The notes: generated by a model not told the origin, from the sequence alone. A DNA stretch of 64,000 nt from Thiobacillus sp. (GCA_019459325.1 JAIBFA010000034.1:1-64000); one strand, 5' to 3'; positions 36,072-46,462 are shown, numbered from the stretch's first letter. Numbers and translations are program-made.

Positions 36072-36224
36072 ATGAGAAAGAGTCGCTTTACCGAGTAACA
36101 GATCGTCTCAATCCTGCGCGAAGCCGACCGCAGTTCGGTCGCCGAAGTGGCCAAGAAGCACCGGATCAGCGAACAAAGCATCTACACTTGGCGCAAGCAC
36201 TCGGAGGGAGCCTTCTCAGGTTAG
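36072..36224 (+). pseudogene. Truncated IS3-type transposase OrfA remnant with in-frame stop
   Basis: MRKSRFTE*QIVSILREADRSSVAEVAKKHRISEQSIYTWRKH then loss of homology. Confidence 0.75.
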
Positions 36225-36356
36225 ATTACGAGAAAATTCCACTTCTGACTTCAGTTGGGCGGTTTTGCGTGACGGGCAGGGGGATTGGCTCTCTGAAATG
36301 CGCGGCCGCATAAAATCGTTTGTGCCCTGCATAGGAAATTTTTAGCGGATTTGCCC

Positions 36357-36374
36357 TTGGCATGTTTTCTGCGT
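36357..36374 (+). promoter_or_regulatory. Sigma-54-like promoter upstream of epsD (TTGGCATGTTTTCTGCGT)
   Basis: GG-N10-GC about 80 bp before ATG. Confidence 0.55.
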
Positions 36375-36450
36375 GTGCTACTAGGCTGTGCGCTTGATGT
36401 AACATTCGTACCACATAATTTCCAATAACCCTGATTTGAGGAAGACAAAC

Positions 36451-37419
36451 ATGCAAGGTATCAAGAAGCTGTATCTGCCGTTGTTGATTGCTGCGCTGGT
36501 TGCCGGTTGCGGCGACAAGAAAGAGGAGCCAGCAGCAGGTGGCGAAAAGGCCGCGACCCAGGTCGCAGCCAAGGTCAACGATACCGAGCTTACGGTGCAT
36601 CAGGTGAACAACGCGCTGCAGCGCATCCCCAATCTCGACAAGGACCAGACCAAGGCGGCTTCGCTGCAAGTAGTACGCAGCCTGGTGGATCAGGAAGTGA
36701 TTCTGCAAAAGGCGCTGAGCGATAAGCTGGATCGCGATCCAGTCGTTGTGCAGGCGCTGGACGCGGCGCGCCGCCAGATTCTGGCCGAGGCCTATATGAG
36801 CCGCAAGTTGGGCACGCCTGCCGTGCCGACCGATGCAGAGGTGTTGGACTATTTCGACAAGAATCCGGATTTGTTCGCTAAGCGCAAGATTTATCGTCTG
36901 CAGGAAGTCTCGATCAAGGCGTCGCAGGATAAGCAGGATGCCATTCGCGCGCAGCTGGGCGCGTCCAAAACCCTGGACGATTTTGCCGCCTGGCTGAAGG
37001 CTGAAAATCTGCCGATGAAAGTCGCGCAGGGCGTGAAGCCGGCCGAGCAGCTCCCACTGCAAATGCTGCCCCAACTGGCCAAAATGGCGGACGGCCAAGC
37101 GATGGTTGTGAACGCGCCGGATGGTCTGATGGTGATCGTGCTGGCCGATTCGCAGACGCAGCCAGTGACGCTGGAGCAGGCCAAGCCGGCGATCACGCGT
37201 CTGCTGCAGACGCAGGCGCGCCAGAAGGCTGCCAAGGCCGAACTGGATGCGTTGAAGGCTGTTGCCAAGATCGAATACGTGGGTGAATTCGCCGACGCGG
37301 GCAAGGAAGTGGCCGCTCCGGCAGCAGCACCTGCCGAGCCTGCTGCCACCCCGGCTGCGGACGCCACCCCTGATGCAGACGCCGAAGCGATCAGCAAGGG
37401 CGTTTCCGGTCTGAAGTAA
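36451..37419 (+). CDS. epsD: EpsD-family peptidyl-prolyl cis-trans isomerase lipoprotein
   Basis: Lipobox LVAGCGDKKEEP; SurA/parvulin-like; first gene of eps run (ATG 36451 preferred over 36436). Confidence 0.8.
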   Translation: MQGIKKLYLPLLIAALVAGCGDKKEEPAAGGEKAATQVAAKVNDTELTVHQVNNALQRIPNLDKDQTKAASLQVVRSLVDQEVILQKALSDKLDRDPVVVQALDAARRQILAEAYMSRKLGTPAVPTDAEVLDYFDKNPDLFAKRKIYRLQEVSIKASQDKQDAIRAQLGASKTLDDFAAWLKAENLPMKVAQGVKPAEQLPLQMLPQLAKMADGQAMVVNAPDGLMVIVLADSQTQPVTLEQAKPAITRLLQTQARQKAAKAELDALKAVAKIEYVGEFADAGKEVAAPAAAPAEPAATPAADATPDADAEAISKGVSGLK

Positions 37420-37429
37420 TCAAAGAGGG

Positions 37430-37457
37430 CAAGGGGCAAGATACAAGACACAAGATA
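37430..37457 (+). repeat. CAAG heptad tract (4 units)
   Basis: CAAGGGG CAAGATA CAAGACA CAAGATA. Confidence 0.7.
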
Positions 37458-37538
37458 TTCGCGGGTGGCAGAAAGCCGCCCGCTTGTCTTGGGGTCATGC
37501 CGCTTGAGCCTTGCTTCCTGAGCTTTCAACTCGTGTTC

Positions 37539-38198
37539 ATGTCCCCAATTTTCGTCCGCAGCCTGCCGTTCGGGCTGTATATCCTCCTGCTTGCGCTGGA
37601 AAGCTTGCTGCCCGACTGGGCACCGGGTTTCGACGTGCGCTGGTTATACCCTCTGAAGGCCGGGCTGGTGGCGCTGGCACTGGCGGTCTTGTGGCGCCAT
37701 TACACCGAACTCAAATCCTGGGGCCTGCCGCTGCGGCATCTGCTGCTGTCGCTGGGGGTGGGTATTGTGGTGCTGGTGCTGTGGGTCAACCTCGACGCCG
37801 GCTGGATGCTGATGGGCGAGATGGGCGAAGGCTACAACCCTACCGATGAGGCCGGCCAGATCGACTGGCTGCTGGTGGCTTTCCGCATCGCCGGCGCCGC
37901 GCTGGTGGTGCCGGTCATGGAAGAGCTGTTCTGGCGCTCGTTCGTGCAGCGCTGGGTGCAGCAGTCCGATTTTCTGGCGCTCGATCCGGCGCGGATCGGC
38001 CTCAAGGCGCTGCTGATCGCCAGCGCGCTGTTCGCCGTCGAACATCTGCAGTGGTTCGCCGGGCTGGTCGCGGGCCTGGCCTACGGCTGGCTGTACATCC
38101 GCACCCGCAACCTGTGGGCGCCCATCGTCGCGCATGCCGCCACCAACGGCCTGCTCGGTGCGTATGTGGTGGCCACCAGGCAGTGGAGTTTCTGGTGA
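37539..38198 (+). CDS. CAAX prenyl protease-related (CPBP) membrane protein of exosortase locus
   Basis: MEELFWRSFVQR, EHLQWFAGL, HAATN motifs. Confidence 0.85.
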   Translation: MSPIFVRSLPFGLYILLLALESLLPDWAPGFDVRWLYPLKAGLVALALAVLWRHYTELKSWGLPLRHLLLSLGVGIVVLVLWVNLDAGWMLMGEMGEGYNPTDEAGQIDWLLVAFRIAGAALVVPVMEELFWRSFVQRWVQQSDFLALDPARIGLKALLIASALFAVEHLQWFAGLVAGLAYGWLYIRTRNLWAPIVAHAATNGLLGAYVVATRQWSFW

Positions 38199-39376
38199 AA
38201 ATCCGGCTGTCGTGCGTGGCACTGGGTGCGTTGCTGGCCCTGCCGGCAATGGCGAAGGAGGGCGACACCTTCCGGCCGTTCGTCTCCTATACGCGGTATT
38301 ACGACAGCAACCTGTATCGCCTGGCCCAGAGCGAAGAGGCGCTGGTGCCGCAGTTGTCCGACCAGTACGGCGTGCTGAGCGCCGGGCTGGACGTGGACTG
38401 GCAGCCCGGTCGCCAGCGCGTCATCGCCAGCGCCAGCAAGAACCTGGTGCGGTTCTCCCGCTATTCCAATCTGGATTACGACGGCTCCGACTACCAGCTG
38501 AATTGGAACTGGCGGCTGGGCAACCACTGGTCGGGGCAGGTGGGCGCAACCGAAAGCGTCACCCAAAGCAGCCTCAGCGATCAGCTGGGTTTGCCGGTCA
38601 ACAACACGGTCACCCGTGAAAACCGCTTCGCCAACGCCGAATGGCAGTTCCATCCGCGCTGGAATGTGGGTGTGGGCGCGGCTGCGGCCGCCTCGACCAA
38701 CAGCACCGCGGGGCTGGCGCCGGCGGATTACGAAGACACCAGCGTGTCGGCCACGCTGGGCTACACCACACGCAAGGGCAGCAATCTGCGCGGGCAGTTG
38801 CGGCAAGTGGATGGTGAATACCCCAATCGTCCGGTCACCTACATCGACCGACTCTACACGCAGACCGAATACAACCTGCTGGGCGACTGGAACCTCACCG
38901 GCAAGCTGACGGTGCGCAGCAAAATCGGTTATACCCAGCGCGAGAACGACACCCAGTCCCAACGCGATTTCTCCGGGGTGACGGGGCGCGTCTCGGCGGA
39001 TTATTTCCCGACCGGGAAGACCATGCTGACCTGGGCGCTTTATCGCGAAATCGGGAACTCGGACGACCTGAACGCCAGCTATCAGTTGAACACTGGCACC
39101 AGCCTGGGTGCGGCCTGGCTGCTGACCTCCAAGGTTAAGCTGCGTGCCAATGGCAGCTTCGTGAATCTCAGTTTCGGAGGTGAAACCGGCCTTGTGATTC
39201 CCGGTCTCGTCCAGCGCGATGAAGACACCCTGAGCGGATCGCTCTCGCTGAGCTATGCTCCCGTGCGCATGGCCACGATCGATGTTGGTCTGCAGGGCGG
39301 GCGGCGGGATTCCAACATTCCTGTCAACGATTACACGTTTCATTCGGTGTTCGTCAGCGTGCGGGCTGATTTCTAG
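38195..39376 (+). CDS. epsL: EpsL-like outer-membrane beta-barrel
   Basis: GTG start overlapping previous stop; signal peptide; FVSYTRYYDSNLYRL... ending FVSVRADF. Confidence 0.8.
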   Translation: MKIRLSCVALGALLALPAMAKEGDTFRPFVSYTRYYDSNLYRLAQSEEALVPQLSDQYGVLSAGLDVDWQPGRQRVIASASKNLVRFSRYSNLDYDGSDYQLNWNWRLGNHWSGQVGATESVTQSSLSDQLGLPVNNTVTRENRFANAEWQFHPRWNVGVGAAAAASTNSTAGLAPADYEDTSVSATLGYTTRKGSNLRGQLRQVDGEYPNRPVTYIDRLYTQTEYNLLGDWNLTGKLTVRSKIGYTQRENDTQSQRDFSGVTGRVSADYFPTGKTMLTWALYREIGNSDDLNASYQLNTGTSLGAAWLLTSKVKLRANGSFVNLSFGGETGLVIPGLVQRDEDTLSGSLSLSYAPVRMATIDVGLQGGRRDSNIPVNDYTFHSVFVSVRADF

Positions 39377-39429
39377 TCGCCGTACTGCGAGATGGGACAG
39401 GTATGGGTTTTGCATTGAGAGACGGGTTG

Positions 39430-39450
39430 CAAGATTCAAGATTCAAGCGA
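39430..39450 (+). repeat. CAAG heptad tract (3 units)
   Basis: CAAGATT CAAGATT CAAGCGA. Confidence 0.7.
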
Positions 39451-39513
39451 GTATGGCTTCGCGCCTGTGATGCGGATCAAGGGGTGGACGGATGCTGGGC
39501 GCAACCACATCCC

Positions 39514-39548
39514 CTTGTAACTTGAATCTTGTAACTTGCACCTTGAAA
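39514..39548 (-). repeat. CAAG heptad tract, minus orientation (5 units)
   Basis: CTTGTAA CTTGAAT CTTGTAA CTTGCAC CTTGAAA. Confidence 0.75.
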
Positions 39549-39603
39549 AATTCGAGGCAGTAGAGCGGTCCGCCTGTGCAGCGGCCGCCGATTGGAGAGA
39601 GTA

Positions 39604-40398
39604 ATGACGAAGTTGTGGCATGGTGTTTTGATGATGTGCGCGTTGCTGCTGGCGGCGCCGGCGTGGAGCGCGGATAACGACTACCGTATGGGCACCGGCG
39701 ATGTGTTGCGCATCACGGTGTACGGGCAGCCCGATCTCACTACCGAGGCGCGCGTGGGCGATAGCGGCAACATTTCGTTTCCACTGATTGGCGACGTCAG
39801 GATGGCTGGCGTAACCCCTGCCCAGGGCGAGGCCGAAATCGCGCAGCGCCTGAGCAAGGGCGGCTTCATCAACGAACCTTTCGTCACGCTCAACGTGGTG
39901 CAGTATCGCGGCCAGATGATTTCGGTGCTGGGGCGCGTCAATCGGCCGGGCAGGCACACGCTGGAAAAAGTCAGCCGCGTGACGGATGCGCTGGCGCTTG
40001 CCGGCGGCATCATTGCCGACGGCGCCGATACCGTCACCCTGGTGCGTACCCGCGACGGCAAGCCCGAATACCGTGACATCGACGTGATTGCGCTGTTCAA
40101 GCCGGGCGGCGAAGCCAGCAACGAACTGGTGCAGGACGGCGACATCATCAACGTGGCGCGCCAGCCCATGTTCTACATCTACGGCGAAGTACAACGGCCT
40201 GGCGCGTTCCGTCTGGAACAGAACATGAGCGTGGTGCAAGCCTTGTCGATGGGTGGCGGCGTCACTGCGCGGGGTACACAGCGTGGCATCAAGATTCTGC
40301 GCCGCGATGCCAACGGCGTCATGCAGCAACTGGACACCCAGCTCGCCGACCTGGTCAAAAAAGACGACGTGATCTACGTCAAGGAAAGCCTGTTCTAA
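39604..40398 (+). CDS. epsE: Polysaccharide export periplasmic/OM protein (Wza/EpsE-like)
   Basis: NDYRMGTGDVLRITVYGQPDL; SLBB-like repeats. Confidence 0.9.
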   Translation: MTKLWHGVLMMCALLLAAPAWSADNDYRMGTGDVLRITVYGQPDLTTEARVGDSGNISFPLIGDVRMAGVTPAQGEAEIAQRLSKGGFINEPFVTLNVVQYRGQMISVLGRVNRPGRHTLEKVSRVTDALALAGGIIADGADTVTLVRTRDGKPEYRDIDVIALFKPGGEASNELVQDGDIINVARQPMFYIYGEVQRPGAFRLEQNMSVVQALSMGGGVTARGTQRGIKILRRDANGVMQQLDTQLADLVKKDDVIYVKESLF

Positions 40399-40410
40399 GG
40401 GACACCCGCA

Positions 40411-41799
40411 ATGAACTTCACTCAATTCCTACTGATTCTCAACGCCCGCAAGTGGATCATCCTCGGCGTGCTGCTGCTCACCGTTGCTGTCACCGCGGCT
40501 GTGAACCTGTGGCTGCCCAAGGAATATACGGCCGCCACCACGCTGATCATCGATTCCAAAAGCAAGGATCCGTTCACCGGCCAGTTTCTGCCCTCGCAAA
40601 TGTTCCCCGGCTACATGGCGACCCAGGTCGACATCATCAAGAGTTCGAACGTTGCGCAAAAAGTGGTGAGCGAATTGAAACTGGCGGACAACCCGGCCAC
40701 CCGCGAGCAGTTCATGCGAGCGACCAAAGGCAAAGGCACCATTGAGCAGTGGCTGGGCAACCTGCTGCTGACCAGACTGGATGTGGAGCCTTCACGCGAA
40801 TCCAGCGTGATCACGATCTCGTTCAGCGGAGCCGACCCGCAGTTTTCTGCAGTAATGTCCAACGCTTTTGCAAAGTCATACATTGAAACTAGCCTTGATC
40901 TGCGCCTTGAACCAGCCAAGCAGACCGCCGCCTGGTTCGATCAGCAGATTGTCCAGTTACGCGAGAAAGTCGACCAGGCTCAGCAGAAATTAACCGCGTA
41001 CCAGCGCGAAAAAGGCCTGGTGGAATCCGAAGAGCGAATGGACGTCGAAACGCGTCGCATGGCCGATCTGGCCGGGCAGATGGTAGCCGCTCAGTCGGCT
41101 GCTTTCGATGCGAGTTCGCGTACGCGTGACAGCGCCAGCCTACCGGAGGTCATCAACAGCCCGGTGGTGCAAAGCCTTAAAGCGCAAGTTGCACAAGGCG
41201 AAGGCAAATTGGCCGAGCTCTCCAATCGAGTGGGTTCCAATCATCCCGATTTCATTCGCCTGCAGGCTGAGGTAAACAGCTACAGGGCCAAGCTCGCCAA
41301 TGAACTCAACACCGCCACCCGCGGCGTCGGTGCCACCGCCGGCGCGGCCCGCCAACGCTTCAACGAACTCTCTGGCGCATTCGATCGGCAAAAGGTTAAA
41401 GTGCTGGAGCTGAAGCAGCAGCGCGAAGAAGCCACCTTGCTGGCACGCGATTTGGAGAACGCTCAGCGGATCTATGATTCCGCCCTGCAGCGTTACGGCC
41501 AGAGCCGCATGGAAGCGCAGTCCACGCAAACCGATATCGCCGTTCTAAATCCGGCTGTCGCGCCCACCAGTCCTTCCAGGCCAAGGGTGTTTCTGAATAT
41601 TGTGCTATCGATATTTGCAGGCACACTGCTGGGCATTGGCATCGGTTTTGTGGTCGAACTGCTGGATCGCCGCGTCCGCTCCGGGCAGGACATCGCCGCA
41701 GGGCTGGGGATCCCCGTGCTTGCCGAAGTCACCAAAAAAGGTCGCCGCCTGGAAGCTTTGCGTCGCATGTTCCGTCGCAGCCGCCCCGCGATGGCCTGA
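40411..41799 (+). CDS. epsF: Chain-length determinant protein EpsF (Wzz-like)
   Basis: Two TM segments, coiled coil, FLNIVLSIFAGTLLGIGIGFVVELLDRRVR. Confidence 0.9.
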   Translation: MNFTQFLLILNARKWIILGVLLLTVAVTAAVNLWLPKEYTAATTLIIDSKSKDPFTGQFLPSQMFPGYMATQVDIIKSSNVAQKVVSELKLADNPATREQFMRATKGKGTIEQWLGNLLLTRLDVEPSRESSVITISFSGADPQFSAVMSNAFAKSYIETSLDLRLEPAKQTAAWFDQQIVQLREKVDQAQQKLTAYQREKGLVESEERMDVETRRMADLAGQMVAAQSAAFDASSRTRDSASLPEVINSPVVQSLKAQVAQGEGKLAELSNRVGSNHPDFIRLQAEVNSYRAKLANELNTATRGVGATAGAARQRFNELSGAFDRQKVKVLELKQQREEATLLARDLENAQRIYDSALQRYGQSRMEAQSTQTDIAVLNPAVAPTSPSRPRVFLNIVLSIFAGTLLGIGIGFVVELLDRRVRSGQDIAAGLGIPVLAEVTKKGRRLEALRRMFRRSRPAMA

Positions 41800-41834
41800 A
41801 CGTTCGTACCCATACTGTATAAGTCGAGGTTCAC

Positions 41835-42722
41835 ATGAATTCGTATTCCAGCCCTAGTGAGCAAGGCCACATCGCCGAAGCGGCAGTGAGCATCCGCGCC
41901 GAAGCCAACATCGGCAAGCTGCTGCAGGATGCCGGCAAGCTCAAGCCGCAGGACATGGAGCGCGTGCTCAAGCTGCAGCAGGAACAGAACTTGCGCTTTG
42001 GCGAGGCCGCGCTCAAGCTCGGCCTGGTGACCGAGGCCGACATTCAGCAGGCGCTGTCACACCAGTTCGAATATCCCACCATTCCCGCCTCGGAAGCCAA
42101 TCTGAGTCCCGAGCTGACCGCCGCCACCGATCCCTACAGCAAGGAAGCCGAAGCGCTGCGTACGGTGCGTTCCGAACTTCTGCTGCGCTGGTTCCGCGAT
42201 GGCCGCAAAACGCTGGCGATCGGCAGCGCGCGCGCCGATGAAGGCGCCGGTTACCTAACCGCCAATCTGGCGGTGCTGTTCGCGCAAATGGGGCGCAAGG
42301 TGCTGCTGATCGACGCCAACATGCGGCAGCCACGCCAACATGAAATATTCAATCTGGGCAACGGCATGGGGCTGTCCGACATCCTGGCCGAGCGTGTGCC
42401 CTCGCTGCAGGTGCGCACGATCAAATCGTTTCCGACATTGAGCGTGCTGCCCGCCGGATCACCGCCACCCAACCCGGCCGAGTTGCTCGCGCGCCCGTCG
42501 TTTGGTGCGCTGCTTTCAGGCCTGGAAACCAGTTACGACATCATTCTGCTGGACACTGCGCCGTCGCAGCTCAGCTCGGACTTCCAACCGGTTGCGGCGC
42601 GTGTCGGCGGCATGCTGATCGCCACTCGCCGCAACGTCAGCCGCCTGGCCCCGCTGGCCGAGCTGAAAGAAAAAATCGTTTTCACCGGTGCGCAAGTGGT
42701 CGGCGCCGTCGTCCTGGATTGA
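41835..42722 (+). CDS. epsG: Chain-length determinant tyrosine-kinase-like protein EpsG
   Basis: GspE-N-like region followed by ParA/BY-kinase fold (LLIDANMRQPRQHEIFN). Confidence 0.88.
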   Translation: MNSYSSPSEQGHIAEAAVSIRAEANIGKLLQDAGKLKPQDMERVLKLQQEQNLRFGEAALKLGLVTEADIQQALSHQFEYPTIPASEANLSPELTAATDPYSKEAEALRTVRSELLLRWFRDGRKTLAIGSARADEGAGYLTANLAVLFAQMGRKVLLIDANMRQPRQHEIFNLGNGMGLSDILAERVPSLQVRTIKSFPTLSVLPAGSPPPNPAELLARPSFGALLSGLETSYDIILLDTAPSQLSSDFQPVAARVGGMLIATRRNVSRLAPLAELKEKIVFTGAQVVGAVVLD

Positions 42723-42726
42723 CCCC

Positions 42727-43626
42727 ATGACTACGTTTGCCCCGCGCGCGTCTGCGCTCGACGCTATGGCCCCCCTCAAAACCTGGTGGCCGATCGTGCT
42801 CGGCCTGCTGGTGCTGTATGTGCCCACCTACTGGACGCTGGCGCACGGCCTGTGGAATTCGGACGACCATGCACATGGCCCCATCGTGCTGGTTGTCACC
42901 CTGTTTCTGATCTGGCAGCAGCGCGCCGTGTTCATGGATGAGGCCAGCGCCCCACCCACGCGCGGCGAGGTGGCGAGCGGCTGGGTGCTGCTGATCGTGG
43001 GCCTGCTGGCCTATGCGCTGGGCCGCTCACAGGACATCCTGCTGTTCGAAGTCGGCTCGCAGGTGCCGGTCATTCTGGGCGCGCTGCTGATCACGCGGGG
43101 TGTGCGCGCCGTGCGTGCCCTGTGGTTTGCGCTGTTCTTCCTGCTGTTCATGATCCCGTTGCCGGGCTTTGTGGTCGATGCCGCCACCGGCCCGCTCAAG
43201 CAGTACATTTCGGTGATCGCCGAACAGGTGTTGTATACAGCCGGTTATCCTATCGCGCGCAGCGGTGTCATGCTCACCGTCGGGCAATACCAGCTGCTGG
43301 TGGCTGACGCCTGCTCCGGCCTGCACTCCATGTTCAGCCTGTCGGCCATGGGCCTGCTGTACCTGTACCTGATGCAGCGCACCAGTGTCGCCCGCAACCT
43401 CATCATCATGGCTGCCATTTTGCCGATTGCGTTTGCCGCCAACATCGTGCGCGTCATGGTTCTGGTGCTGGTCACCTACCATCTGGGCGACGAAGCCGGA
43501 CAGGGTTTTTTGCATGGCTTTGCCGGCATCATGCTGTTCGTCATCGGCCTGCTGTTTGTGTTTGTGCTGGACTGGGTGCTGGGCTTCATCTTCCCCGATC
43601 GCCCCCGCACCCGGGCGCAGGCCTGA
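42727..43626 (+). CDS. Exosortase (EpsH family)
   Basis: Polytopic; LLVADACSGLHSMFSLSAMG (catalytic Cys) and PIAFAANIVRVMVLV (Arg). Confidence 0.92.
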   Translation: MTTFAPRASALDAMAPLKTWWPIVLGLLVLYVPTYWTLAHGLWNSDDHAHGPIVLVVTLFLIWQQRAVFMDEASAPPTRGEVASGWVLLIVGLLAYALGRSQDILLFEVGSQVPVILGALLITRGVRAVRALWFALFFLLFMIPLPGFVVDAATGPLKQYISVIAEQVLYTAGYPIARSGVMLTVGQYQLLVADACSGLHSMFSLSAMGLLYLYLMQRTSVARNLIIMAAILPIAFAANIVRVMVLVLVTYHLGDEAGQGFLHGFAGIMLFVIGLLFVFVLDWVLGFIFPDRPRTRAQA

Positions 43627-43650
43627 TCCCCGGCTTCTGGAGGCCAAGAT

Positions 43651-44343
43651 ATGAAACTTATCAGCTTCAAACACCTGGTCATCGGCCTGTGCATGTTTGT
43701 TGCGGCGGGCATGGCACTGGCGCTCAAGCCCACCCACAAAATCGCCGACGCCGGACCGAAAATCGATCTGGAAGTGCTGATTCCAAAACAGTTCGGCGAC
43801 TGGAAAATCGACGAAACTATTGCTCCCCTAATCGCCAACCCCGAGCAGGAAGCGCTGATCACCAAAATCTACAATCAGACGCTGTCGCGCACCTACGTCA
43901 ACCCGCGTGGCGAACGCATCATGCTATCCATCGCCTATGGAGGCGATCAGTCAGATGACATGCAAGTACACAAACCGGAAATTTGTTACCCCGCGCAGGG
44001 TTTCCAGATCCTGAAAAATGCCACCGACACGCTTTCTACTGGTGACAGCCGCATTCCAGTCAAACGCCTGATCGCCACGCAGGGGCAACGCATTGAGCCG
44101 ATCACGTATTGGAGGACTGTGGGTGATGCGGTTGAAGTGAGCGGTGTGAAGTGGAAGCTTCAGCAATTGAAATATGGGCTCACCGGAAAGATTCCCGATG
44201 GCCTGTTGTTCAGGATATCAAGCATTCAGGCTGATGAGGCCAAGGCCTATCAAACACAGGATGCTTTCACACGCGATTTACTTAAGGCGATGTCTCCGAG
44301 TGGACGTGAGCGCATTATTGGCAATCCCACTCCGGCAACCTGA
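43651..44343 (+). CDS. epsI: EpsI-family protein
   Basis: Directly after exosortase; VHKPEICYPAQGFQI motif. Confidence 0.9.
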   Translation: MKLISFKHLVIGLCMFVAAGMALALKPTHKIADAGPKIDLEVLIPKQFGDWKIDETIAPLIANPEQEALITKIYNQTLSRTYVNPRGERIMLSIAYGGDQSDDMQVHKPEICYPAQGFQILKNATDTLSTGDSRIPVKRLIATQGQRIEPITYWRTVGDAVEVSGVKWKLQQLKYGLTGKIPDGLLFRISSIQADEAKAYQTQDAFTRDLLKAMSPSGRERIIGNPTPAT

Positions 44344-44397
44344 TAGGCGACATTGCCGCTATAACCCAACTGCCCACAACTTTCCAGCGAAAACGTT

Positions 44398-45483
44398 ATG
44401 ACTAAAAAAGCCCTCATCACCGGCGTCACCGGCCAGGACGGCGCCTACCTCGCCGAATTCCTGCTGGGCAAGGGCTACGAAGTCCACGGCATCAAGCGCC
44501 GCACCTCGCTGTTCAACACCGACCGTATCGATCACCTGTACCAGGATCCGCACGAGACCAACCGCAAGTTCATCCTGCACCACGGCGACCTCACCGATTC
44601 GTCCAGCCTGATCCGCATCATCCAGCAGGTGCAGCCCGACGAAATCTACAACCTCGCCGCGCAGTCGCACGTCGCCGTCAGTTTCGAGGAACCCGAATAC
44701 ACCGCCAACTCCGATGCCTTGGGCGCGCTGCGCATCCTTGAAGCCATCCGCATCCTCGGCCTGGAAAAGAAAACCCGCTTCTACCAGGCGAGCACCTCCG
44801 AACTCTTCGGCCTGGTGCAGGAAATCCCGCAGAAGGAGACCACCCCCTTCTACCCGCGCAGCCCCTACGCCTGCGCCAAGCTCTACGCCTACTGGATCAC
44901 CGTCAACTACCGCGAGGCCTACGGCATGTATGCCTGCAATGGCATCCTGTTCAACCACGAGTCCCCGATCCGCGGCGAGACCTTCGTCACCCGCAAGATC
45001 ACCCGTGCGCTGGCGCGCATCAAGCTCGGGCTGCAGGATTGCCTGTTCCTCGGCAACATGGACGCCAAGCGCGACTGGGGCCACGCCAAGGACTACATCG
45101 AAATGCAGTGGCTGATGCTGCAGCAGGACCAGGCCGAAGACTTTGTCATCGCCACCGGCGTGCAGTACTCGGTCCGGGACTTCGTCAACGCCGCAGCAAA
45201 AGAACTTGGCATGGACATCCGCTGGGAAGGGCAGGGCGTCGACGAGAAGGGCTACGACGCCCACGGCAAATGCATCGTCGCCGTCGACCCGCGCTACTTC
45301 CGTCCCACCGAAGTCGAAACCCTGCTGGGCGACCCCAGCAAGGCCAAGAACAAGCTCGGCTGGACCCCGAAGATCAGCTTCGACGAACTGGTCGCCGAGA
45401 TGGTGCGCGAAGACCTGAAGGCCGCCGAGCGCGATGAGCTGGTGAAGAAGCATGGCTACAAGGCCATGGACTATCACGAATAG
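44398..45483 (+). CDS. gmd: GDP-mannose 4,6-dehydratase
   Basis: [31 protein letters not shown]. Confidence 0.97.
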   Translation: MTKKALITGVTGQDGAYLAEFLLGKGYEVHGIKRRTSLFNTDRIDHLYQDPHETNRKFILHHGDLTDSSSLIRIIQQVQPDEIYNLAAQSHVAVSFEEPEYTANSDALGALRILEAIRILGLEKKTRFYQASTSELFGLVQEIPQKETTPFYPRSPYACAKLYAYWITVNYREAYGMYACNGILFNHESPIRGETFVTRKITRALARIKLGLQDCLFLGNMDAKRDWGHAKDYIEMQWLMLQQDQAEDFVIATGVQYSVRDFVNAAAKELGMDIRWEGQGVDEKGYDAHGKCIVAVDPRYFRPTEVETLLGDPSKAKNKLGWTPKISFDELVAEMVREDLKAAERDELVKKHGYKAMDYHE

Positions 45484-45487
45484 GCCC

Positions 45488-46462
45488 ATGGACAAGAACG
45501 CGAAGATTTACATTGCCGGCCATCGCGGCCTGGTGGGTTCCGGACTCATGCGCAACCTGCGCGCCAAGGGCTACAGTAACTTCCTGACCCGCACCCACGC
45601 CGAGCTCGATCTCACCAGCCAGGCTGCCGTTGAAGCCTTCTTCGCTGCCGAGAAACCCGACTACGTCTTTCTGGCAGCCGCCAAGGTCGGCGGCATCCAC
45701 GCCAACAACACCTATCCGGCTGAGTTCATCCGCGACAACCTCGCGATCCAGACCAACATCATCCATGCGGCGTACAAGAACGACGTCAAGCGCCTGCTGT
45801 TCCTGGGCTCCAGCTGCATCTACCCAAAGCTGGCGCCGCAGCCGATGAAGGAAGAGCACCTGCTCACCAGCGAGCTTGAGCCGACCAATCGTCCCTATGC
45901 CCTGGCCAAGATCGCTGGCATCGAAATGTGCTGGGCCTACAACCGGCAATACAAAACCCAGTACCTCGCCGTCATGCCGACCAACCTGTACGGCCCTGGC
46001 GACAACTATCACCCGGAAAACTCCCACGTCATCCCTGCCCTGATTCGCCGCTTTCACGAAGCAAAGCTGGCCAACGCGCCGAGCGTGACCGTGTGGGGCA
46101 CTGGCACGCCCAAACGCGAATTCCTCTACAGCGAAGACATGGCCGACGCCTGCGTCTACCTGATGAACCTGCCGGACGACAAGTTCGTCCCGCTACTGGG
46201 GCAGGATCGCAACGATGGCCTGCCGCCGCTGATGAACATTGGCGTGGGGCACGACCTCACCATCCGCGAACTGGCCGAAACCGTGGCTGCGACGGTGGGC
46301 TACGCGGGCAAGCTGGAATTCGACAGCAGCAAGCCCGATGGCACCCCGCGCAAACTGATGGATGTGGCGCGCCTGAATGCGATGGGATGGCATGCGCCAA
46401 CCACATTCAAGGCGGGGCTCGCGGAAGCCTATCTGGACTTCATGAACAATTGCGGTAAGTAA
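45488..46462 (+). CDS. fcl: GDP-L-fucose synthase
   Basis: [40 protein letters not shown]. Confidence 0.97.
   Translation: MDKNAKIYIAGHRGLVGSGLMRNLRAKGYSNFLTRTHAELDLTSQAAVEAFFAAEKPDYVFLAAAKVGGIHANNTYPAEFIRDNLAIQTNIIHAAYKNDVKRLLFLGSSCIYPKLAPQPMKEEHLLTSELEPTNRPYALAKIAGIEMCWAYNRQYKTQYLAVMPTNLYGPGDNYHPENSHVIPALIRRFHEAKLANAPSVTVWGTGTPKREFLYSEDMADACVYLMNLPDDKFVPLLGQDRNDGLPPLMNIGVGHDLTIRELAETVAATVGYAGKLEFDSSKPDGTPRKLMDVARLNAMGWHAPTTFKAGLAEAYLDFMNNCGK

Noticed and set aside
38081-39439. 452-aa minus-strand ORF opposite epsL
   Set aside because: Mirror ORF of a GC-rich gene; the + strand frame has a signal peptide and barrel pattern.
44359-45495. 378-aa minus-strand ORF
   Set aside because: Shadow of gmd, which is unambiguous on the + strand.
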